Shown here: piece by piece, positions 1-4,714 of the stretch
Layout of the letters: every line of letters begins with the position of its first letter
Numbering within the stretch: the first letter of the stretch is position 1
From: Ruminiclostridium sp.
Lineage (GTDB): Bacteria > Bacillota_A > Clostridia > Oscillospirales > Oscillospiraceae
Assembly: GCA_017521345.1 (NCBI GenBank)
Contig: JAFXCU010000210.1
Location: 1 to 10,846, forward strand
Length of the DNA stretch: 10,846 bases
Reading direction: 5' to 3'
Notes under the pieces: model-generated
What the model was told of the DNA's origin: nothing
Databases searched by the model: none
What the model saw: the letters and a program-made list of their open reading frames with translations, nothing else
Translations under genes and position numbers: made by a program

Positions 1-114
1 ACCCAGGCATACTACTACGCCATCTACAACGGCTACCATATCCGCGCCATCGCCACCATCCAGGAGTTCAGCGATGACGGCGAGATCAAGCGCATGGTGG
101 TCCGTCCCGCATAA
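1..114 (+). CDS. 3' end of an unidentified protein gene
   Basis: Frame 1 is open from the first base and stops at TAA 112-114, giving the last 37 residues of a protein that starts outside the window. The tail reads TQAYYYAIYNGYHIRAIATI and then continues to a basic end (IKRMVVRPA). It is rich in Tyr and Ile and looks like a folded C-terminus. GC-rich third positions match the other genes here, and a strong terminator follows directly, which supports a real gene. I do not recognise the family, and the fragment is too short to assign a function. Confidence 0.7.
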   Translation, partial: TQAYYYAIYNGYHIRAIATIQEFSDDGEIKRMVVRPA

Positions 115-118
115 TGAC

Positions 119-157
119 CAAAATGACCTGTTCGGCCTGTCGGACAGGTCATTTTTT
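119..157 (+). terminator. Rho-independent terminator of the upstream gene
   Basis: The stem AATGACCTGT (122-131) pairs perfectly with ACAGGTCATT (144-153) across a 12-base loop. Flanking A and T residues extend the pairing, and the 3' side runs into six T residues (152-157). It starts a few bases after the stop codon at 114, as expected for the terminator of that gene. Confidence 0.88.
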
Positions 158-546
158 GCCGTTTTCTGGCCTTTGATACCGTTTTGTTTTCCTTTTTTAA
201 CCTTTGTTTGCAAGCACATCTCTTTAGCCATGCAGAGAAAGCTGTCTTGCCATGTTATTTTTCCACAGCGGACCGAGTCATTTTGTCAATTCCCACCGAC
301 ACATTTTCCACCAGATGCAAAGAAACCCTTGACAGGCCTTGTTTTTTGTCACCTTTACCACTTGTTCTTTTCGAGATTCTGTTGCATAATAGCACACGGT
401 CCTGAGGGGGACAACCTCCGGCCGAATGAAAGACAATATGAATCACTTGCAGCGAAACTTGCAAGATTTTACTAAGATCAGTCCGCTTGTGGGTCTATTC
501 CTTCATCCCACACCGCGACCTATATAAATCCTTCCATTATTACTCA
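158..546. other. AT-rich intergenic stretch, no gene recognised
   Basis: About 390 bases separate the first terminator from the hairpin cluster. The stretch is clearly richer in A and T than the genes around it. The open frames across it lack a ribosome binding site, have unlikely composition and overlap one another, so I call no protein. It contains a possible promoter (362-390), a small hairpin with TGTGGG at 488-493 and CCCACA at 507-512, and a six-base stem CTTGCA/TGCAAG near 447-466. A transcript from the possible promoter to the stem at 547-584 would be about 190 nt. I cannot match it to a known RNA family. Confidence 0.5.
362..390 (+). promoter_or_regulatory. Possible sigma-A promoter in the intergenic region
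   Basis: TTGTTC (362-367) and CATAAT (385-390) are separated by exactly 17 bases in an AT-rich context. A second TTGACA lies at 329-334, but no good -10 stands at the right distance from it. The next feature downstream is a strong hairpin rather than a start codon. If active, this promoter would make a short non-coding RNA or an attenuated leader. The match to consensus is moderate. Confidence 0.3.
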
Positions 547-584
547 CCAAAAAAGCCTTCCGGGAATCCGGAAGGCTTTTTTGG
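547..584 (+). terminator. 17-bp stem terminator-like hairpin, probably bidirectional
   Basis: Bases 547-563 pair without mismatch with 568-584 across the four-base loop GAAT. The stem is A-rich on the left (six A, 549-554) and T-rich on the right (six T, 577-582), so it could stop transcription on either strand. No gene lies close upstream on the plus strand, and the pyridoxamine kinase gene begins about 340 bases downstream. It may end a small RNA, insulate the kinase gene, or be the first unit of the hairpin cluster that follows. Confidence 0.75.
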
Positions 585-590
585 TTTCGG

Positions 591-747
591 ACTTTTGGGA
601 GCGAGCTTCGCCCGCTTCCAAAAGTGGGGGATTGCAGAAATTTGCCGCGCCCTTCGGGCACAACAAATTTCTGAGAAGCGTTTTTTCACCGGCAAAGCCG
701 GTGAAAAAACAGATTCGATTTTGTTTCGCCCTCTGCGGAGGGCGAAA
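591..747. repeat. Cluster of consecutive palindromic hairpins
   Basis: Four inverted repeats follow one another with little space between them. The first is an imperfect stem at 591-625 with ACTTTTGG and CCAAAAGT as outer arms. The second is nested: AGAAATTTG (636-644) pairs with 664-672 and encloses GCCC-TTC-GGGC (649-659). The third is a perfect 14-bp stem, 680-693 with 697-710, around an AAA loop. The fourth is a perfect 10-bp stem, TTTCGCCCTC (724-733) with 738-747, around TGCG. No coding sequence is credible here. The arrangement resembles compound intergenic repeats of Clostridia, but I cannot confirm that it recurs in the genome. Confidence 0.7.
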
Positions 748-800
748 GTCTGCGACGCCTTTTCCAAAAAACCTCGTAGAGTTTCGCCGCCGCATTCCAC

Positions 801-821
801 AGGCCAGATCATATCTGACCT
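801..821. promoter_or_regulatory. Imperfect 21-base palindrome upstream of the kinase gene
   Basis: A 21-base dyad is centred at 811, with 8 of 10 opposing positions complementary and CAGAT/ATCTG as the inner arms. It abuts the possible -35 element at 821. Its place would suit an operator for the pyridoxamine kinase gene, but I do not recognise the motif and no regulator gene is adjacent. Confidence 0.25.
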
Positions 822-849
822 TGTCAAATAAAACAGGATTGGCCATAGT
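821..849 (+). promoter_or_regulatory. Possible promoter of the pyridoxamine kinase gene
   Basis: TTGTCA (821-826) is followed after 17 bases by CATAGT (844-849), about 77 bases before the start codon. A TATGAT hexamer at 864-869 is an alternative -10 but has only a weak -35 partner. Either would give a leader of roughly 50-70 bases. Confidence 0.35.
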
Positions 850-911
850 ATCCATGCCAGATTTATGATATCTTGTATCCATCGGCAGAATCGCTGCCGG
901 GTTCATATGAC

Positions 912-918
912 AAGGAGG
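912..918 (+). promoter_or_regulatory. Ribosome binding site fixing the kinase start
   Basis: AAGGAGG lies 8 bases before ATG 927. The in-frame upstream ATG at 873 has no such site, and it would place this AAGGAGG inside the coding region. The start at 927 is therefore preferred. Confidence 0.85.
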
Positions 919-926
919 CAATTTTT

Positions 927-1766
927 ATGAAGCGTATCGTTTCTATTCAAGATATTTCCTGCGTGGGTAAGTGTTCCCTGACCGTGGCCCTGCCCATCAT
1001 CTCCGCCATGGGCGTGGAGTGCGGCGTGATCCCCACCGCTGTCCTGTCCACCCACACCGCCGGGTTCAAGGGCTTCACCTTCCACGACCTGACCCAGGAG
1101 GTCACCCCCATCGCCGAGCACTGGAAGAAGGAAGGCATCACCTTCGACGCCGTCTACACCGGCTACCTGGGCTCCTTCGAGCAGATCCAGCTGGTGGGCA
1201 AGTTCTTCGACGACTTCCGCGGCGAGAACACCCTCATCTACTGCGACCCCGCCATGGCTGACCACGGCGTCATGTACCCCGGCTTCACCCCCGAGTTCGC
1301 CCTGGAGATGGGCAAGCTCTGCGGCAAGGCAGACGTCATCGTCCCCAACCTGACCGAGGCCTCCTTCATGCTGGGCGTGGAATATGTGGGCGACAACTAC
1401 GACGAAGCCTACATCAAGAAGATGCTCAAGGACCTGACCGGCCTGGGCTGCAAGACCGCCATCCTCACCGGCGTCTCCTTCGAGGCCGGCAAGATCGGCG
1501 CCATGGCCTATGATTCCGTCACCGACACCTACTCCAGCTACTTCAACGAGAAGCTCCCCACCCAGTTCCACGGCACCGGCGACGTCTGGGCCTCCACCTG
1601 CGTGGGCGCTCTGATGAACGGCAAGACTCTGGAGGAATCCCTGAAGATTGCCGTGGACTACACCCTGGAGTGCATGAAAGAGACCGCCAAGGACCCCGAG
1701 GCCCGTTGGTACGGCGTCTCCTTCGAAGCTGCTATCCCCATGCTGGTCCACAGCCTGGGTCGATAA
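927..1766 (+). CDS. pdxY: Pyridoxamine/pyridoxal kinase (PdxY-like, ribokinase superfamily)
   Basis: This cytosolic enzyme is predicted to phosphorylate pyridoxal or pyridoxamine with ATP at the 5' hydroxyl, salvaging vitamin B6 to pyridoxal phosphate. The protein has 279 residues, usual for the PdxK/PdxY family. Visible features are the N-terminal strand MKRIVSIQDISCVGKCSL, the family signature YCDPAMADHG (105-114), PNLTEA (140-145) and the HGTGD motif (215-219). In HGTGD, Asp219 is expected to be the catalytic base and the glycines form the anion hole. The gene stands alone: a hairpin cluster lies upstream and a terminator 30 bases downstream. ThiD-like kinases of the same superfamily are the main alternative, but the CDPAMADHG region favours the PdxY/PdxK side. 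The preferred vitamer cannot be told from sequence. Confidence 0.9.
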   Translation: MKRIVSIQDISCVGKCSLTVALPIISAMGVECGVIPTAVLSTHTAGFKGFTFHDLTQEVTPIAEHWKKEGITFDAVYTGYLGSFEQIQLVGKFFDDFRGENTLIYCDPAMADHGVMYPGFTPEFALEMGKLCGKADVIVPNLTEASFMLGVEYVGDNYDEAYIKKMLKDLTGLGCKTAILTGVSFEAGKIGAMAYDSVTDTYSSYFNEKLPTQFHGTGDVWASTCVGALMNGKTLEESLKIAVDYTLECMKETAKDPEARWYGVSFEAAIPMLVHSLGR

Positions 1767-1796
1767 TACATCTTTCTCTCATTCTTCCTACCAATA

Positions 1797-1830
1797 AGAA
1801 AACCCGGAACCGTTTGGTTCCGGGTTTTCT
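1797..1830 (+). terminator. Terminator between the convergent kinase and HAD genes
   Basis: A perfect 15-bp stem, 1797-1811 with 1816-1830, surrounds the loop GTTT. The left arm carries AGAAAA and the right arm TTTTCT, so it can act on both strands. It lies 30 bases after the kinase stop and some 140 bases beyond the end of the minus-strand HAD gene. Confidence 0.88.
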
Positions 1831-1874
1831 GCGCTTCAATGGGGTCTCCTCGGCAAACGACACCGCGCCGTGCA

Positions 1875-1969
1875 GGACTGGTCTTGACCAGTCCGCCCGT
1901 TCCCCCGCCACGTCGGAACGGTCAAGACCGTTCCCTACATGGGATATCGGCAGGTCCGGGTATGTAGGG
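1875..1969. repeat. Palindromic intergenic repeat with three stems
   Basis: Two related 20-base palindromes follow each other: GGACTGGTC-TT-GACCAGTCC (1875-1894) and GGAACGGTC-AA-GACCGTTCC (1915-1934). A third inverted repeat follows, with CCCTACAT (1933-1940) and ATGTAGGG (1962-1969) as arms. The block ends four bases before the stop codon of the HAD gene. None of the stems is followed by a T-run, so they look like repeat units rather than terminators. GTAGGG-ended palindromes are familiar from intergenic regions of related gut Clostridia, from memory. Confidence 0.6.
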
Positions 1970-1972
1970 GCT

Positions 1973-2806
1973 TTACCGGAATATGTACTTCTCCAGGGCC
2001 AGGGCCACGCCGTCGGCATCGCAGGAGGCCGTCACGTCGTCGGCCGCCGCCTTCACATAATCCAGAGCGTTGTCCATGGCGATGCCGATGCCCGCCGCCT
2101 GAAGGAGGGGGATATCGCTGCCGCCGTCTCCCATGGCGATGGTCTCTTCCGGGCAGATGCCCAGGTGATCCAGCAGCCACAGGAAGGTCTCTCCCTTGTC
2201 GATGCCCCCGGCCATGACCTCCAGGTCCTTGGGGAAGGGGTCGGCAAAGGCGATGTCCGGCAGGGCAGACAGCCGCTCCCGCAGGGCTGCCTTGGTCTCC
2301 GGGCTGTCGGTGAGGAAGAAGAGCTCCTCCACGGGACGGTCATCCTGGGTCAAAAAGTCCTCGATGGAGCCGGGGAGCACCTGGCGGGTCCCCAGGACAT
2401 ACTCCCACATGGGGGTCCCGGCGTACCGGGCCATGAGGATGTCGTAATCGGCCTGGGTCAGGTAGCCCACGCCCTCCCGGAAGACCTCCCGGATCATGGC
2501 AAAGTCCCGGCAGGCCTCCAGGACCTCCAGGCTCTTTGCGGGGGTGAGGTGCTTTTCCAAAAGATACCGGTCCTCCACCAGGTCCCGGACGGTGGCCCCG
2601 TTGGAGGTCACCGCATACCGCAGGCCGGGCAGGTCCAGCACCGCCTGGGGCAGCCCCTGGGCGGGACGGCCGGTGACCGGCACCATGAGGATCCCCATCT
2701 GCCGGGCCCGCTCCAGGGCGTCCAGGTTCCGCTGGGAGACCTTCTTCTGGCTGTCCAGCAGGGTGGCGTCCAGGTCCAGGGCGATAAGCTTGAGTTTGGG
2801 AGCCAT
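1973..2806 (-). CDS. HAD-superfamily hydrolase, Cof-type (subfamily IIB) phosphatase
   Basis: A 277-residue cytosolic phosphatase of the Cof/YbiV type, which acts on sugar phosphates, FMN or similar small phosphates. The substrate cannot be predicted. All four HAD motifs are visible. Motif I is DLDATLLD, with nucleophile Asp11 and acid/base Asp13. Motif II is TGR, with Thr45. Motif III is the lysine of GIDKG (Lys204). Motif IV is GDGGSD (226-231), whose aspartates bind magnesium. A type C2 cap domain lies between motifs II and III. Two positions differ from the usual family text: DLDAT instead of DLDGT, and GDGGSD instead of GDGxND. The essential aspartates are intact, so activity is likely. 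The ATG is preceded by AAGGAGG (2813-2820 region, minus strand). The gene is divergent from the methyltransferase gene. Confidence 0.9.
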   Translation of the reverse strand: MAPKLKLIALDLDATLLDSQKKVSQRNLDALERARQMGILMVPVTGRPAQGLPQAVLDLPGLRYAVTSNGATVRDLVEDRYLLEKHLTPAKSLEVLEACRDFAMIREVFREGVGYLTQADYDILMARYAGTPMWEYVLGTRQVLPGSIEDFLTQDDRPVEELFFLTDSPETKAALRERLSALPDIAFADPFPKDLEVMAGGIDKGETFLWLLDHLGICPEETIAMGDGGSDIPLLQAAGIGIAMDNALDYVKAAADDVTASCDADGVALALEKYIFR

Positions 2807-2844
2807 GGCAGTCCCTCCTTTTCTCCGGTTTGTTTTCTTTATAT

Positions 2845-2855
2845 ATTATATTGTA
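2845..2855 (-). promoter_or_regulatory. Probable -10 region of the HAD phosphatase gene
   Basis: On the minus strand this AT-rich patch reads TACAATATAAT. It offers two overlapping -10 hexamers, and the first has an upstream TG as in extended -10 promoters. It stands about 40 bases before the start codon at 2806. No convincing -35 is seen; TTGGAA at roughly 15 bases spacing is the nearest. Confidence 0.4.
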
Positions 2856-2883
2856 ACACGATTCCTTCCAAAAGGCCAGACTC

Positions 2884-2912
2884 TTGCGTCCGGCGGGGCC
2901 ATGTGCTACACT
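2884..2912 (+). promoter_or_regulatory. Probable promoter of the rRNA methyltransferase gene
   Basis: TTGCGT (2884-2889), a 17-base spacer and TACACT (2907-2912), with TG just upstream of the -10 in TGTGCTACACT, a common Gram-positive extended -10 form. It lies about 37 bases before ATG 2949, whose ribosome binding site AAAGGAG begins at 2933. Confidence 0.45.
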
Positions 2913-2948
2913 ATCCCCATTCTATGATATATAAAGGAGTGACTTGCC

Positions 2949-4169
2949 ATGGCACGTCCTTATCCCATCATAACCGTCAACGAAAAGGCCGCCCGTTCCC
3001 TCCGGGCGGGCCACCCCTGGGTCTACGGGGCAGAGACCACCGGCCCCGACGCCCCCTATGAGAACGGGGACATCGTGGATGTGGTCACCCAGAAGGGCCG
3101 CTGGCTGGGTGCTGGTCTCATCAACGACAACTCCAAGATCCGGGTCCGTCTCATCTCCCGGAACACCAACGACCGCTTCGACGAGGCCTTCTGGCGCCGC
3201 CGCCTCCAGCACGCCCTGGAGTACCGCCGCACCGTCATGGGCCCTGACTTTTCCACCTCCCGGCTGATCTTCGGGGAAGCCGATTTCTTCCCCGGCCTCA
3301 CCGTGGATCTCTTTGGGGATATCCTGGTCACCGAGGTCCTCTCCTTAGGCATGGAGAAGGTCAAGCACATCCTCTACCCCATCCTGGTGGACCTGCTGGC
3401 AGGCTACGGCGTCAAGGTCCGGGCCCTGTATGAGCGCAACGAGGCCGCCCTGCGCATCAAGGAGGGCATCCCCCAGGAGAAGGGCTTCTATGACCTGCCC
3501 GGTCTGGCCACCGACCTGGACGGCCATGTGATCATCACGGAAAACAACATCAAGTACGACGTGGACTACATCAACGGCCAGAAGACCGGCTTCTTCCTGG
3601 ACCAGAAGTACAACCGCCGGGCCGCCGCCGCCCTGGCCCCCGGCAAGCGGGTGCTGGACTGCTTCACCCACACCGGTGCCTTCGCCATGAACTGCGCCAT
3701 GGCCGGGGCCGAGCAGGTCACCGCCGTGGACATCTCCAAGGACGCTGTGGAGCTCACCCGCCGGAACGCCCAGCTGAACGGACTGACCAACATGGACGCC
3801 ATCCAGGCCGACGTCTTTGACCTGCTCACCGACATGGCCAAGGAGAAGAAGTCCCCCTACGACTACATTATTCTCGATCCCCCCGCCTTCACCAAGAGCG
3901 GCGCCACCGTGAAGAACGCCTTCCGTGGGTACAAGGAGATCAACCTGAAGGCCATGAAGCTCCTGCCCCGGGGCGGCTACCTGGCCACCTGCTCCTGCTC
4001 CCACTTCATGACCCCCAACCTCTTCTGCCAGATGCTCCGGGAGGCCGCAGCAGATGCCGCCGTGAGCCTGCGCCAGATCGAGGACCGCCGCCAGTCCCCC
4101 GACCACCCCATCCTCTGGGGGGTGCCGGAAACCGAATATCTGAAATTCTACCTGTTCCAGGTGGTTTAA
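2949..4169 (+). CDS. rlmI: Class I SAM-dependent rRNA large-subunit methyltransferase (RlmI-like)
   Basis: A 406-residue protein of the RlmI/YccW family, whose studied member makes 5-methylcytosine at position 1962 of 23S rRNA using S-adenosylmethionine. Residues 1-75 form the PUA-like RNA-binding domain and contain the typical HPWVY near position 22. A linking domain with GLTVDLFGD follows. The Rossmann methyltransferase domain has VLDCFTHTGAF (from 235) for SAM binding, AVDIS after the second strand, DPPAF (310-314), and CSCS (348-351) carrying the cysteines expected for a 5-methylcytosine enzyme. The length matches the family (about 395). The ATG follows AAAGGAG by a normal spacing. The gene is probably monocistronic. 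The exact rRNA position is inferred from homology. Confidence 0.92.
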   Translation: MARPYPIITVNEKAARSLRAGHPWVYGAETTGPDAPYENGDIVDVVTQKGRWLGAGLINDNSKIRVRLISRNTNDRFDEAFWRRRLQHALEYRRTVMGPDFSTSRLIFGEADFFPGLTVDLFGDILVTEVLSLGMEKVKHILYPILVDLLAGYGVKVRALYERNEAALRIKEGIPQEKGFYDLPGLATDLDGHVIITENNIKYDVDYINGQKTGFFLDQKYNRRAAAALAPGKRVLDCFTHTGAFAMNCAMAGAEQVTAVDISKDAVELTRRNAQLNGLTNMDAIQADVFDLLTDMAKEKKSPYDYIILDPPAFTKSGATVKNAFRGYKEINLKAMKLLPRGGYLATCSCSHFMTPNLFCQMLREAAADAAVSLRQIEDRRQSPDHPILWGVPETEYLKFYLFQVV

Positions 4170-4205
4170 AAGAAAGTGGATGCCTTTGGCATCCATTTTC
4201 TTTTT
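4168..4205 (+). terminator. Terminator of the rRNA methyltransferase gene
   Basis: Bases 4171-4184 pair with 4188-4201 around a TTT loop with a single G-U pair. Flanking A and T bases add three more pairs, and a T-run reaches 4205. It overlaps the stop codon region of the methyltransferase gene. Confidence 0.88.
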
Positions 4206-4227
4206 GGGCCGATGTGGGCATCGGCCC
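4206..4227. repeat. GGGCCGATG palindrome
   Basis: A perfect 9-bp stem, GGGCCGATG (4206-4214) with CATCGGCCC (4219-4227), lies right after the terminator T-run and is followed by CCTACA. It looks like a half copy of the GTAGGGG-type intergenic repeats of related Clostridia, recalled from memory. It may simply strengthen the barrier before the BlaI promoter. Confidence 0.5.
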
Positions 4228-4248
4228 CTACAAATCACAGGAAACCCC

Positions 4249-4277
4249 TTGACAAATACTGTCTAAACCGTTAGACT
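4249..4277 (+). promoter_or_regulatory. Promoter of the BlaI-M56 operon
   Basis: A perfect -35 TTGACA (4249-4254), a 17-base spacer and TAGACT (4272-4277) form the best promoter in the window, about 38 bases before the repressor start codon. The -10 is overlapped by operator half-sites, which predicts autorepression. Confidence 0.8.
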
Positions 4278-4289
4278 AGACTTGTCTAA
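4261..4289. promoter_or_regulatory. Probable BlaI-family operator, three half-sites
   Basis: GTCTAA (4261-4266), TTAGAC (4271-4276) and GTCTAA (4284-4289) form alternating inverted repeats. The first two make a perfect dyad with a 4-base spacer. A further TAGAC (4277-4281) makes a tight dyad, TAGAC-TT-GTCTA, with the last one. Together they cover the spacer, the -10 and the transcription start. BlaI/MecI dimers classically bind dyads over their own promoter; the half-site sequence here differs from the staphylococcal TACA/TGTA type. Confidence 0.65.
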
Positions 4290-4299
4290 AACCTTCGAC

Positions 4300-4306
4300 A
4301 AGGAGG
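4300..4306 (+). promoter_or_regulatory. Ribosome binding site fixing the repressor start
   Basis: AAGGAGG lies 8 bases before ATG 4315. The longer frame from TTG 4282 would begin inside the operator and near the transcription start, and it has no such site. Confidence 0.85.
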
Positions 4307-4314
4307 AAACTCAT

Positions 4315-4683
4315 ATGAAACCCAATCTCTCCCTTACCCTGGCCGACCACCGGCTCCTGGAGCTGGTATGGCAATCCGAGCCTGTCCCCTCCGCCCAACT
4401 GTGCAAGCTGGCCGAGGCCAGCCTGGGCTGGAAGCGGACCACCACCTACACGGTCATCAAGCGGCTGTGCGACAAGGGCTGCCTGAAAAACGAGGCCGCC
4501 GTGGTCACCTCCCTGGTGGAGCGGTCCGCCGTCCAGCAGGCCGATGGTCAGGAGGTCCTCCAGCGGTCCTTCGGCGGCTCCCTGCCCAACTTCCTGGCGG
4601 CCTTTCTGAAGGCCGGCACGGTCAGCGACCAGGACGCCGCCGAGATCGAAAAAATGCTGGAGGAGTACCGGAACCAGCGGTAA
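4315..4683 (+). CDS. BlaI/MecI/CopY-family transcriptional repressor
   Basis: A 122-residue winged-helix repressor, the length of BlaI and MecI. Residues 5-70 form the DNA-binding domain, with LADHRLLELVWQ in helix 1 and WKRTTTYTVIKRLCDKGCL as recognition helix plus wing. The second half, up to the KMLEEY region, is the helical dimerisation domain. It contains Asn92-Phe93 in GSLPNFLAAF, which lines up by eye with the Asn101-Phe102 bond at which staphylococcal BlaI and MecI are cut during induction. The gene is first in an operon with three M56 proteases, 31 bases before the first of them, and has its own operator-covered promoter. The expected job is repression of this operon, relieved by proteolysis. 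Other targets are unknown, and no beta-lactamase or PBP gene is in the window. Confidence 0.9.
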   Translation: MKPNLSLTLADHRLLELVWQSEPVPSAQLCKLAEASLGWKRTTTYTVIKRLCDKGCLKNEAAVVTSLVERSAVQQADGQEVLQRSFGGSLPNFLAAFLKAGTVSDQDAAEIEKMLEEYRNQR

Positions 4684-4714
4684 GCCTCATGCGCCCCTGT
4701 GAAAGGAGGCTTTT

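Noticed and set aside
259..312. TTTTCCACA and TTTTCCACC as DnaA boxes of an origin
   Set aside because: Only two imperfect matches occur, there is no cluster, and no dnaA or dnaN gene is nearby.
391..546. TPP or other riboswitch before the vitamin B6 kinase gene
   Set aside because: The conserved TPP core words and other known aptamer signatures are not present in order, and the stretch lies more than 300 bases before the gene behind several hairpins.
540..921. Open frames across the hairpin cluster on both strands
   Set aside because: They owe their length to palindromes read in several frames, start without ribosome binding sites and match no known protein style.
903..1751. A 282-codon minus-strand open frame over the kinase gene
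   Set aside because: It is a shadow of the pyridoxamine kinase with biased Gly/Val/Ala/His text and no ribosome binding site.
3345..4238. A 297-codon minus-strand open frame over the methyltransferase gene
   Set aside because: The composition is repetitive Gly/Val/Leu/His, there is no recognisable domain, and it fully overlaps the well-supported rRNA methyltransferase.
4282..4314. Upstream TTG start for the repressor
   Set aside because: It lies inside the operator next to the transcription start and lacks a ribosome binding site, whereas ATG 4315 has a perfect one.
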